A stretch of 64,000 nt of DNA. Source: JAKFEE01 sp036675815 (GTDB taxonomy: Bacteria > Pseudomonadota > Alphaproteobacteria > Rhodospirillales > Magnetospirillaceae). Every line of letters begins with the position of its first letter. Positions within the stretch are counted from its first letter, which is position 1. The stretch spans positions 62,001 through 126,000 of the forward strand of contig JAKFEE010000036.1 in NCBI GenBank assembly GCA_036675815.1, written 5' to 3'. This document shows positions 34,256 to 42,499 of the stretch, piece after piece. The notes under the pieces were generated by a model. The model was given only the letters and a program-made list of their open reading frames with translations. It had not been told where the DNA came from and did not search any database. Both the position numbers and the translations under genes were made by a program.

Positions 34256-34405
34256 CTCTGCCCTTTCAGCTCAGACGTGCCGTGTCATCAGCCTAATGAC
34301 CACACTTCCGTTCTCGACAGTCACGATTTCTGGTCATCCGGCCCCTGCCGTATCCGGCCGCGAGCTCGATCACCTCACGGCTTCGGGCTACGCCCAAGGC
34401 CCTAG

Positions 34406-35407
34406 TCACGCTGGCCGGGCGAGGCTGCGGGAGCGGGCGAGACGGCTCTCCCAGTGCAGGGCGGTGTCCAGGATGTCCTCCATGCCGTATCGCGGCCGCC
34501 AGTCGAGGCTGTCGCGCAGCCGCGACGGATCGGCGATCAGGGTTGGCGGATCGCCGGCCCGTCGCGGCGCCACCTTCGTGGCGATCGGCCGCCCCACCAC
34601 CCGTTCCAGCGCGCGCACCGTCTCCCACACCGAGTAGCCGCGCCCGTTGCCGCAATTGAACACGGGGCAGCCCGTGCTTTCCCGGATGTATTGGAACACG
34701 GCCAGGTGGGCGTCGGCGAGATCGCTGACATGGATGAAGTCGCGGATGCAGCTGCCGTCGCGCGTATCGTAATCGTCGCCGAAGATCTCCAGCCGGGGGC
34801 GTTGGCCGGTGGCCACCTCGCACGCCACCTTGACCAGGTGTGTCGCCTGCGGGGTGCTTTGGCCGGTGCGGCCGGCCGGGTCGGCCCCCGCCACGTTGAA
34901 ATAGCGCATCACCGCATACTGCAGGCCATGCGCCCTCGACATGTCGGCCAGGATGCGCTCGATCATCAGCTTGGACCAGCCATAGGGATTGATCGGCAGC
35001 GTCGGCTGGGACTCGCTCGCCACACCGCCGTCGGGCATGCCGTAGACCGCGGCCGTCGAGGAAAACAGGAAACGCGGCACCCCATGGCGCGTGCAGGCGT
35101 CGATCAGGGCCAGGCTGGCCACCGTGTTGTTACGGTAATATTTGTGCGGATCGGCCATGGATTCCGGCACTTGGATGGCGGCGGCGAAATGCAGCACGGC
35201 CTCGGGCCGGTGGGTGGGGATCACCGCGTCCAGCAGATCGCGATCGCCGGCGTCGCCGACGATCAGCTCGACTTCGAGCGGGAGGTTCTCACGGACGCCC
35301 GTGCTGAGGTCGTCAACGACGACGACGCGGTAACCGGCATCGCGAAAGGCAAGGACGGCGTGGCTGCCGATGTAGCCGGCGCCGCCGGTGATCATGACCA
35401 AGGCCAT
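34406..35407 (-). CDS. galE: UDP-glucose 4-epimerase
   Basis: Extended SDR that interconverts UDP-glucose and UDP-galactose (or the N-acetyl forms), 333 aa, supplying a galacto-sugar for the polymer. NAD-binding TGGAGYIGSH near the N-terminus, the catalytic Ser region FLFSSTAAVYG, YGWSKLMIERIL (YxxxK) and VMRYFNVAGADPAGRTGQS are textbook GalE. I chose the ATG at 35407 (MALVMITGG); the frame continues upstream by 33 codons that do not look like GalE. It is the first gene of the minus-strand group and faces the divergent flippase gene across a 263-bp region with an inverted repeat. Confidence 0.95.
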   Translation of the reverse strand: MALVMITGGAGYIGSHAVLAFRDAGYRVVVVDDLSTGVRENLPLEVELIVGDAGDRDLLDAVIPTHRPEAVLHFAAAIQVPESMADPHKYYRNNTVASLALIDACTRHGVPRFLFSSTAAVYGMPDGGVASESQPTLPINPYGWSKLMIERILADMSRAHGLQYAVMRYFNVAGADPAGRTGQSTPQATHLVKVACEVATGQRPRLEIFGDDYDTRDGSCIRDFIHVSDLADAHLAVFQYIRESTGCPVFNCGNGRGYSVWETVRALERVVGRPIATKVAPRRAGDPPTLIADPSRLRDSLDWRPRYGMEDILDTALHWESRLARSRSLARPA

Positions 35408-35499
35408 GGCTGCCCTCTCTGCGGTTGGGGTGCGGCCGCCGGTGAGACGTCGATCTCGGCCGCCTGGATTCGATGGGCATCCCCGCCGGCGCCCGACAG

Positions 35500-35571
35500 T
35501 CATCATTATGAATTACACCGGGGTGCATAATACGCCATCGTTGTTCCCCAGTTGCCGGCGGATAATGATGA
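35500..35571. promoter_or_regulatory. Inverted repeat in the galE/flippase divergent promoter region
   Basis: TCATCATTAT (35500-35509) is the perfect reverse complement of ATAATGATGA (35562-35571), 52 bases apart, and AATGATGA follows directly as a partial third copy. It lies in the only AT-rich part of the intergenic region between galE and the flippase gene, and may be a pair of binding sites for one regulator. Confidence 0.35.
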
Positions 35572-35670
35572 ATGATGACGATAATACTTTATATGTTCGG
35601 CAGTGCTTAATCCCTTCAGGCCGAAAGAGATGTTGATGCTGCCGGGATACGCTCCCTACTGTTGGCGGCT

Positions 35671-37224
35671 ATGCAGCATCCGACCTTTCGCAAGAACTTC
35701 TGGCTTCTCGCCGTTGCCAAAGGGTCAGGCGTGGCCATGGGCTTCCTGATCTTCCTGCTGTTGGCGCGCTGGCTCGGCGCCGGTGGCGCGTCGGACGCCT
35801 TCTTCCTGGTGCGGCGGTTCGTCACCGGCTTGGGGACGTCGATCGAGTACGGATGCCAACGGATCCTGGTGCCGCCGCTGGTGCGCAGCCAAACCTCCAC
35901 GGCGCCACCGCCGGTGCGCACCATAACGGTGACCCTGGTCCTCAGCGGCCTCGCCGCGCTGGCGCTGTGGTGGGGGGCCGAATGGGTGGTCAAGGCCCTG
36001 GCGCCGGGGTTCGATGGCGAGCGCATCGCGTTGGCGACCGAGTTGATGCGCATCGTCGCCCCGATGATTGCCCTGACCGTGCTGGCGGCCATCGCCGTCG
36101 CCCATGTCAATGCGGTGCGCTATTTCGGCCTGGGCGGTTTTGCCGGCCAACTGCCGCGCCTGGTGCTGATCCTGGCCCTCTTGCTGCTGCCGGCGTCGGT
36201 CGAGATCCTGGCCTGGGCCCTGGTCGTCGGCGCAGCCTTGTACGCCATCGTGCTGCTGCCGGCAGTGGCGCGCATCATCCTGGATTCGCGCCAGCGGCGC
36301 GCCGCCGCCGGCGAGGCAGCCCCGGACGATGCCGCCGGCACCTCAAACAATGGCAAGCGCCTGGGCATCGTCGGGCTGGCCCAGATCGAGATGCAAGGGG
36401 TCGGCTGGATCGATGCCGCATTCGCCTCGTTGATCGGCCTGGGGGCACTGTCGATGCTGGAATACGGTCAGCGGTTGATGGGGTTGCTGCCTAGCCTGTT
36501 GAGCGCCAGCCTGATGTCCGTCGCCTACACCGAGATGTCCTATGCCGCTGCCGCCGGCGACACGGTGAACTTCCGCCACAACATCGTCCGCATCATGCGG
36601 GCCAACATGTTTCTGATATTGCCGCTGGCGGTGTTTTCGGCGGCAATCGCCGATCTTCTGGTGTCGGCGCTGCTTGGCCACGGCGAGTTTTCCGCGGCGG
36701 CCGTCGACGGTACGACGGAGGTGGTGCGTCTGTCGGTGCCGCATTTGACCTTCGTCGCCATCAACAGCGCCGCCATGTCGGCGCTGATCGCCGAGGCGTC
36801 GTCAGCCTCGCGGCGGATCATGGCGATCGGCGTCGCCGTGATGCTGGTCAGCCGCGTCGCCATTTTCTGGCTGGTCGTCGAACCGTTCGGCCTTGGCGGC
36901 CTGATGCTGGGCTCCGCCGCCTCGCTGGGTCTTGGCACGCTGCTGTTCACGGTTCTGCTGCGCCGACATCTCGGCGGCCTGTTCGGTCGTGACGATCTGT
37001 ACGCCTTCGGCGCGATGATGGCCGCCGCCGCCGCCGCCGGGCTGAGCATCTACGGGGTTCGCCTGATGCTGGACGGGAGCGGGTTGCTCCATGAGATCCT
37101 GGCGCTTGCGCTCAGTGCCCCTGCGGCGGCGATCGGCTATCTCGGCGTTGCCGCTCTGCTTGGTGTGTCCGAGGTCGAATTGATCGGGCTGCCCTGGCGC
37201 CGGCGAGCCAGGCAGCCGGTCTGA
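35671..37224 (+). CDS. MurJ/MviN-like lipid-linked oligosaccharide flippase (Wzx type)
   Basis: 517-aa MOP-superfamily membrane protein with about 14 hydrophobic segments. The MurJ-type signature region near the start (GFLIFLLLARWLGAGGASDAFF, AFFLVRRF) and VGWIDAAFASLIGLGALSMLEYGQRLMGLLPSLL are diagnostic. In an EPS locus it more likely flips the undecaprenyl-linked repeat unit than peptidoglycan lipid II. ATG at 35671 (MQHPTFRKNF) is preferred over a TTG three codons upstream. Followed by an acyltransferase gene 42 bases on. Some relatives in Alphaproteobacteria are true MurJ, but location argues for Wzx. Confidence 0.85.
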   Translation: MQHPTFRKNFWLLAVAKGSGVAMGFLIFLLLARWLGAGGASDAFFLVRRFVTGLGTSIEYGCQRILVPPLVRSQTSTAPPPVRTITVTLVLSGLAALALWWGAEWVVKALAPGFDGERIALATELMRIVAPMIALTVLAAIAVAHVNAVRYFGLGGFAGQLPRLVLILALLLLPASVEILAWALVVGAALYAIVLLPAVARIILDSRQRRAAAGEAAPDDAAGTSNNGKRLGIVGLAQIEMQGVGWIDAAFASLIGLGALSMLEYGQRLMGLLPSLLSASLMSVAYTEMSYAAAAGDTVNFRHNIVRIMRANMFLILPLAVFSAAIADLLVSALLGHGEFSAAAVDGTTEVVRLSVPHLTFVAINSAAMSALIAEASSASRRIMAIGVAVMLVSRVAIFWLVVEPFGLGGLMLGSAASLGLGTLLFTVLLRRHLGGLFGRDDLYAFGAMMAAAAAAGLSIYGVRLMLDGSGLLHEILALALSAPAAAIGYLGVAALLGVSEVELIGLPWRRRARQPV

Positions 37225-37266
37225 GCGTCAGCGCTCCATCGGCGCAGTCTGGCACGGGAGAGCGTC

Positions 37267-38424
37267 ATGGATCACTATCGGCCCCTTGGCGCCTTCCGCC
37301 TGCTGCTGGCGATGCTGGTGGTGATCCAGCATTACGGCACCACCGTCGCGCCGCCCGCGCTCGTCCCAGAACTGCTGCCGCTCGAGGTCGGCAGTGTCGC
37401 CGTACTGATCTTCTTCGTGCTGTCCGGTTTCGTCATCGCCGAGGCGGTCGACCGAAGTTATGCCGAGAAGCCGCTGGCCTTCCTGGCCAATCGATTGCTG
37501 CGCATCATGCCGGTGTTCGTACTGTGCACGACGCTCTCGATCGTCGCCCACTACCTCGTGTTCCTTTCCGGCCTGCCCATTGTCGGCGTCTTGCCGACGA
37601 CGCCGGCGCCGGAGGTGATTTTTTCGACAAAGAACATCATCGCCAATTTCGTTGCCGTCCTGCCGCCGCTCAACGACGTCATCGAGTCCGATCACAACTT
37701 TCTCCCCGTGATCTGGGCACTGCGGACCGAGATGCTGTTCTACCTCTGCGTGTTCCTCTCGTTGCTGGTCACACGGCGTTTGGCCGGCGTCCTGGCGGCC
37801 AAGCGCCGGCGTAAGGACGCATATTTGATCACCCTCTTGGCCTGCTACGGAACCGGAATGGCTGCCGCAGTGGCCGCGGTAGCCGGCTGGGCGCCGCCCA
37901 TCTTCGGTTTTTTCCCGTATTTCGCCGGTGGCTATGCCCTTTACCTCTGTTACCGGGGCGTGGCGGGCGCGGCCGCCTTTCTCGCGGCATCGCTGGGGAT
38001 GGTGCTCGTCCACTTCACCTCGCTGGCGCCGGTGCATCCGGTCTACGGCTATGTTCGCGCCCAACAGCCGCAACTCGCGTTGTTGATCACGCTGATGCTG
38101 ACCCTCGCCGTCCTCGCCGCGTTCCGGATGCGCACCAGCCGCACCGATCGCGGGCTCGGCGATCTGACCTACCCGCTGTATCTGGTTCACCCCATTCCCT
38201 TGGTGGTGCTGCTGGCACGACCGGACTTCCATGGCTGGATCGGCCTCATCGCCGGCTGCGCCGCAAGTCTGCTGGTCGCCGCCGTCGTGACCGGCCTGCT
38301 CGACCCGCTGGTCGGCCGCATTCGAGAGCGCGTGCGCGGCGGCCCCATCCATCGCGTCGACTTTGCGTCGGCGTTCGCCACGGGCCGGGCGGGCGGAACG
38401 GTCTCGAAGTCGGACAACGACTGA
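37267..38424 (+). CDS. Acyltransferase 3 family membrane protein (OafA-like)
   Basis: 385-aa integral membrane O-acyltransferase with about 10 segments. The catalytic His is in the first segment (LVVIQHYG) and FFVLSGFVIAEAV is the second conserved block (FFVLSGF); a later block reads LGDLTYPLYLVHPIPLVVLL. These enzymes move acyl groups from acyl-CoA or an acyl carrier to sugars on the periplasmic side. An acyl carrier protein gene lies about 140 bases downstream, an attractive source of the acyl group. Start is ATG at 37267 and the flippase gene ends 42 bases before. Acyl type unknown. Confidence 0.92.
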   Translation: MDHYRPLGAFRLLLAMLVVIQHYGTTVAPPALVPELLPLEVGSVAVLIFFVLSGFVIAEAVDRSYAEKPLAFLANRLLRIMPVFVLCTTLSIVAHYLVFLSGLPIVGVLPTTPAPEVIFSTKNIIANFVAVLPPLNDVIESDHNFLPVIWALRTEMLFYLCVFLSLLVTRRLAGVLAAKRRRKDAYLITLLACYGTGMAAAVAAVAGWAPPIFGFFPYFAGGYALYLCYRGVAGAAAFLAASLGMVLVHFTSLAPVHPVYGYVRAQQPQLALLITLMLTLAVLAAFRMRTSRTDRGLGDLTYPLYLVHPIPLVVLLARPDFHGWIGLIAGCAASLLVAAVVTGLLDPLVGRIRERVRGGPIHRVDFASAFATGRAGGTVSKSDND

Positions 38425-38563
38425 CGATGTTTTGTGAGTATCCGTAAGAGTTGTATTGGTCTGCTATGATTTAGTAAAGTAACCTGATGTATAGTTGAGG
38501 TTGATGCTTGTCGGCTCCGTCACCTAATTGCAAGGACAGATCATCAATGCCCGGAGCTGGGTC

Positions 38564-38854
38564 ATGCACGATGGCAATATTGCGGGACAATCGACCGAAA
38601 AGGTCGCTGCGGCGGTGCGGAACTACATTGTAGAAAACTTCCTTTTCGGTGACGCCGGCGATCTGAGCGACAGCGATTCGCTGCTGGACAATGGTGCGCT
38701 GGATTCGACGGGCGTTCTCGAGCTGGTGGCCTTTCTCGAGCAACAATGCGGCATTCGCGTCCGCGATGAAGACCTGATCCCCGAGAATCTCGATACGATC
38801 GAGCGCGTCGCCCTGTTCGTGGTGGCTCGCGCGGCGGCGGCGCCATCGGCCTGA
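38564..38854 (+). CDS. Acyl carrier protein of the EPS/exosortase locus
   Basis: 96 aa, small acidic four-helix carrier. The phosphopantetheine-bearing Ser is in NGALDSTGVLEL (Ser48), and the preceding FLFGDAGDLSDSDSLLDNG and following ECGI-like helix (QQCGIRVRDEDLIPENLDT) match the family. This kind of ACP with an AMP-forming ligase (43612) and an asparagine-synthetase-like protein (45198) is a recurring trio in exosortase-type EPS loci in Proteobacteria, function unknown. Probably carries an acyl or aminoacyl group for polymer decoration. The ATG at 38564 has GGAG about 10 bases ahead. A bidirectional terminator hairpin follows. Confidence 0.9.
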   Translation: MHDGNIAGQSTEKVAAAVRNYIVENFLFGDAGDLSDSDSLLDNGALDSTGVLELVAFLEQQCGIRVRDEDLIPENLDTIERVALFVVARAAAAPSA

Positions 38855-38877
38855 GATCGACCACACGCACAAAGACA

Positions 38878-38908
38878 ATGGCTGCCGGCGCCAAGCGTCG
38901 GCAGCCAT
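38878..38908. terminator. Bidirectional hairpin between ACP and GT2 genes
   Basis: ATGGCTGCCG (38878-38887) pairs perfectly with CGGCAGCCAT (38899-38908) around an 11-base loop. It is placed between the convergent ACP (ends 38854) and glycosyltransferase (ends 38925) genes. Confidence 0.65.
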
Positions 38909-38924
38909 GGCAATGGGCGGAGGC

Positions 38925-40082
38925 TCACTCCCCGAGCACCGGCCGTATGTCGCGCACCGGCTTCCAGCCCCGGCTGTGCATCCTCAGCGCGACGCGGGCG
39001 AGGCCGATGCCCATGGCGACCTGGGTGCCGACGAAGAAGAAGGCGAGAGAGGCGCCCGGCAGCCGCCGAACCCGCGGCCACAGGGCGGCACCGGCGGCGA
39101 TGCCGTAGAATGTCGCCTGCAGCAGCAGTATCGCCGCATAGACCCAGTGCTGTTGCGCCAGGGGGATCGACAACAGCAGGATCGCCGCCAGCAGCAGCGG
39201 CGTCATGCGGCGCAGGGCCTTGTGGAACAGCAACTGAATGGCGTAGAAGCCCGTGCGCCACGGGTTGAGCAGTTGGCGGCGACTGAGCAGGGCGCGCCAC
39301 CCGCGCTCGGTCGAGCGAACGCGTCGGCCGAACTCGCCGCGGGTGTTGTTGCTCACCGCCTCGAAGGTCACCGCCGCGGGTTCGAACAGCAGGCGCTGCC
39401 CCTGCGCCACGACGGCCGTCGAGATGTAGAAATCATCGGCCACCGACGGGGGTACCTCCATCAGCAAATGGCGCCGCACGGCATAAAGCGAGCCCTGGGC
39501 GGAGACGGCACCGCCCAGGCGGCTTTCCGCGCGCTTCAAGGCATTGTCATAACGCCAATACATTTGCTCGGCCAGGCCGAGCCAGCCGCTGCGGCGGCGC
39601 GAGATCGCCAGGGCGCCACAGACCCCGCCGATCTCGGGATCACCGAACGCATCGAGCAGCGCGCGCAGGGCGCCTGGCGCAAACTGGCTGTTGGCGTCCG
39701 AAAAGATGACGACGTCGCCGCCGATGTCCTGCAGCGCGTGATGGAGCGCCGGAATCTTGCCGACATGCTGCCGAATCTCCACCACGGAAATGCGGGGATC
39801 ATCGCAGCCACGGGCCAGGTCGGCGGTGCGGTCGGTCGAGCCGTCGGATACGACGACGACCGACAGGCGATGTTGGCCGACGTCCTGGGCCAGCACATTG
39901 GCCATCTTGTCGAGGATGCAGGATTCCTCGTCGTGTGCGGCGATGAGCAGCGTGGCGCGCAGCGGCGGCGCCGGCGGTCGCCGGCGCCGCGGCAAGGCCG
40001 CGGCGACGACGATGATGGCGGCGCCATACCCGGCGACGATGATCGCCACCAGGGCCACCAGACTCCAGAACAGCATGGTCAT
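38925..40082 (-). CDS. Glycosyltransferase family 2, membrane-bound
   Basis: 385-aa inverting GT-A enzyme with one N-terminal membrane segment and three or more at the C-terminus. Motifs: LLIAAHDEESCILDKMAN (nucleotide binding), VVVVSDGSTDRTADLA, the DxD-equivalent FSDANSQF, GGAVSAQGSLYAVRR and the Q/RxxRW-like RRVRSTERGWRALL before the last helices. It resembles cellulose/hyaluronan-type and EPS glycosyltransferases such as those of ExoO/IcaA type. Sugar donor unknown. The downstream direction meets the ACP gene; upstream, 37 bases away, is the priming sugar transferase gene, and the two are one operon. Confidence 0.92.
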   Translation of the reverse strand: MTMLFWSLVALVAIIVAGYGAAIIVVAAALPRRRRPPAPPLRATLLIAAHDEESCILDKMANVLAQDVGQHRLSVVVVSDGSTDRTADLARGCDDPRISVVEIRQHVGKIPALHHALQDIGGDVVIFSDANSQFAPGALRALLDAFGDPEIGGVCGALAISRRRSGWLGLAEQMYWRYDNALKRAESRLGGAVSAQGSLYAVRRHLLMEVPPSVADDFYISTAVVAQGQRLLFEPAAVTFEAVSNNTRGEFGRRVRSTERGWRALLSRRQLLNPWRTGFYAIQLLFHKALRRMTPLLLAAILLLSIPLAQQHWVYAAILLLQATFYGIAAGAALWPRVRRLPGASLAFFFVGTQVAMGIGLARVALRMHSRGWKPVRDIRPVLGE

Positions 40083-40119
40083 GTGGTTGTCCTATGGCTC
40101 GGGGGTGTGCGCGCGGCGG

Positions 40120-41217
40120 TCAGGCGACGAGAACGCTGCCGACGAAATGCCGCTCGATCAGGTACTTCTGCAGGGGCGAAGCTGTGCTGTAGCGCATCGT
40201 GTAGGTGATGCCGCCATTCTCCCCTCCGGCGGCCTCGCTGGCGGTGACGACCGCCGTGCACCGCGCGGTCTTGCCCCGCGACCGAAACCGGTAACCGCGG
40301 TGCAGCGCCAGTGTATAGGGCCCATCGCCCAAGGGCAGCGGCTGAGCACTCTCGACGCGCAGATTGTCGTGATCGATATGAAGCAGCCGCATCGTGACCG
40401 TCGACAGCTCCGGCGCTTCGATGCGCGCATGGCCCTGGTATGGGCGGCAACCGCCCTTCCAGCCGAACCGCTCCAGGTGAAGGGCGGCTGCCGCCGTCCG
40501 GAAGCCGACGCGGCCGGTCCAGGCCAGCACCGCCAGGCCGGTGATGGTGATGAACAGCAACTCCTGCGGCAGGTTGACCCGGCGTCGGCACAGTACGGCA
40601 TTGACGCGGGCACGGATCGCCTTGTCGGCGGAATGCGGCATCAGGGCCTGGGTATAGCCGATCAGGCCGGGTTTTACGGCGAAGCGGGCATCGTAGTTCG
40701 GCACGGTTTGCCGGCACGCTGCGGCGATGGCCGGGCGAACCGGCCGCGGCCCGAACATGTTCATGTTACCCGACAGGACATTGAGCAATTGCGGCAGCTC
40801 GTCCAACCGGGTGTCCCGCAGGGGCCTGCCCAGCAGCGTTTCCATCTGCGAATTGGGCGGCAGCACCTGATCGCGCGTGAGCAACGCCGCCTCCGGGCGC
40901 AAGGTCTTGAACTTGATGATCCGGAAGGGGCGGCCATCCATGCCGATACGTTCGCCGCGATAGAAGATGTTTCGTGGCCCCTGGGTGAGGGCCAGCGCCG
41001 CGGTGATCAGCACCCAGACCGGCAGGGTCAGCAACAACAGCGTCAGGCCGAGCCCGACATTCCACAGGCGATAGAGCACCGGCGACGCCGGGCGATAGCC
41101 GCTCATCGAAATCAGGCGGGCGCGCCGGCGGTGCTCGGGGGCAGGGGTGTTGTCCAGGCGGCAGCGGGGTAGGGCAGGCTGGTCGTCCATGCGCGGCAAC
41201 GTCCAAGAACTGTCCAT
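40120..41217 (-). CDS. Priming sugar transferase with C-terminal extra domain (PilZ-like?)
   Basis: Transfers the first sugar-phosphate to undecaprenyl phosphate. 365 aa. After a short leader and one membrane helix (LGLTLLLLTLPVWVLITAAL) the bacterial sugar transferase core shows GERIGMDGRPFRIIKFKTL, DTRLDELPQLLNVLSGNMNM and FGPRPVRP with the conserved motifs. The extra C-terminal 120 residues (from about 245) are not part of the usual enzyme; they contain TMRLLHIDHDNLRVESAQPL and look like a small beta-barrel, reminiscent of PilZ, although the RxxxR motif is not clear. I use the ATG at 41217, which has AAAGGATC ahead; 41106 is an alternative. Operon partner of the downstream GT2. Confidence 0.88.
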   Translation of the reverse strand: MDSSWTLPRMDDQPALPRCRLDNTPAPEHRRRARLISMSGYRPASPVLYRLWNVGLGLTLLLLTLPVWVLITAALALTQGPRNIFYRGERIGMDGRPFRIIKFKTLRPEAALLTRDQVLPPNSQMETLLGRPLRDTRLDELPQLLNVLSGNMNMFGPRPVRPAIAAACRQTVPNYDARFAVKPGLIGYTQALMPHSADKAIRARVNAVLCRRRVNLPQELLFITITGLAVLAWTGRVGFRTAAAALHLERFGWKGGCRPYQGHARIEAPELSTVTMRLLHIDHDNLRVESAQPLPLGDGPYTLALHRGYRFRSRGKTARCTAVVTASEAAGGENGGITYTMRYSTASPLQKYLIERHFVGSVLVA

Positions 41218-41735
41218 CGTCGTCGGATCCTTTCACCAAGGCCCTAAGCGATTGGTGCGGCGGCGGCGGGCCGCAGCGTCGTGCGGAGGCCTCGAAACGG
41301 GCGTGCGAAGGCCGCGTGGGAATGCCGGCGACCACGTCCCGCGTGATTGTTGCCAATGCACGCCCCGTCGGCGTCAGCGGTCGCATGACATCCGCGGTAA
41401 GAAAGCTATGAACGGGGGGAAGGTGCGGCCAGTCACCAGTTCTGGTCATACTATGACTTGCACCGCTAAGTGCTGGCCGTGGCCATGGCCGAGTGGTCGT
41501 AACTAATCACAGTTATCTCGGCCGGTCATAATCCAGAAGGACCGCAATTCGCGGGGCGAGGTGCCTCTCTATCCCGTTAAGATGGCGCGGAAGGCATAAG
41601 CATATACAACAATGCCTCCGCTGATCTTGCGCTGCGCACCCCAAATAATGGCTGCCGCCGGTGGCGGTGCGTTGGCTGCCGTCGCGGGATGTGAAGCGAA
41701 GGCCGGATGTCGCACTAATCTCGAAATGAAAAGGC
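41218..41735. other. Divergent intergenic region between sugar transferase and LuxR-type regulator
   Basis: No gene recognised. It contains a perfect 13-bp dyad GTCATACTATGAC at 41445-41457 and another GGTCATA about 75 bases downstream (41523). Related TGGTCAT elements occur near 34334 ahead of the glycosyltransferase gene. The dyad is a candidate operator for the LuxR-type proteins of this locus. Confidence 0.4.
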
Positions 41736-42479
41736 ATGGCGCCGATGATGCTGGGTCCCGACAACGGTGATAAGCCGCAGCCTATTATTCTCATGCTTGT
41801 CGACTCGCACGACTTTACCCGCCACTGCATTTCCGACTTGTTGCGCCACCATTCGCGTGAGCTGGTGGTAAGGGACGTCGCCTGTGTCGACGAGCTGGAG
41901 CCCGCCGATGCCGATGGTTGCGACGCGGTCTTGATGCGCATCGACGCCAGTCAGCAGCTTGATCAGCGCGTGCGCCAGACCATGCGCCGGCTGGACGAAG
42001 TGATGCCCGGCATCCCGGTGGCGGTGCTGTGCGGGCTGGTTGACCTGGATGCGGCATTGGCCTTCGTTCGCCAGGGCGTGCGCGCCTGTCTGCCGCCCAC
42101 GCTCAGCGTCGCGCAGGTGGTCGCGGCCTTGCGCCTGGTGATGACCGGTGGCGTCTATATTGGTCCCACCGAGGCGCCGGCGGCGGCATGTGGTGATGGC
42201 GCCTGGCTCGCCTTGGGTGTGCCCGAGCCCCCGATGCCTGCAACCATGGCCACCGCGGCGCTGACGCCGCGCGAGACGGAGGTGCTGTCGCATCTGCAGC
42301 AAGGCAAACCGAACAAGGTCATCGCCTATGACCTCGGCATGTCGGAAAACACGGTGAAGGTGCATGTCGGCCGCATCTTGAAGAAACTGAACGCCATGAA
42401 CCGGACGGCCTTGGCATGTGGTGCCGCCTTGGCCCCTTCGAGCCAGGCCTTGGGGGGCTACGGTGTCTCGCCGGTTTGA
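41736..42479 (+). CDS. NarL/FixJ-type LuxR regulator, degenerate receiver domain (1)
   Basis: 247-aa DNA-binding regulator. The C-terminal LuxR helix-turn-helix is clear (LTPRETEVLSHLQQGKPNKVIAYDLGMSENT, split as LTPRETEVL and NKVIAYDLGMSENTVKVHV). The N-terminal 130 residues resemble a response-regulator receiver (ILMLVDSHDFTRHCISDLL) but the phosphorylated Asp position reads AVLMRIDA with no clear acidic residue, while the rest of the fold (VAVLCGLVDLDAALAFVRQGV) is kept. So activation is likely by something other than phosphotransfer. It faces the sugar transferase gene divergently and the second LuxR gene convergently. Probably controls the EPS locus. Confidence 0.88.
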   Translation: MAPMMLGPDNGDKPQPIILMLVDSHDFTRHCISDLLRHHSRELVVRDVACVDELEPADADGCDAVLMRIDASQQLDQRVRQTMRRLDEVMPGIPVAVLCGLVDLDAALAFVRQGVRACLPPTLSVAQVVAALRLVMTGGVYIGPTEAPAAACGDGAWLALGVPEPPMPATMATAALTPRETEVLSHLQQGKPNKVIAYDLGMSENTVKVHVGRILKKLNAMNRTALACGAALAPSSQALGGYGVSPV

Positions 42480-42499
42480 TGCGTCAGCTGTCGCTGCGG

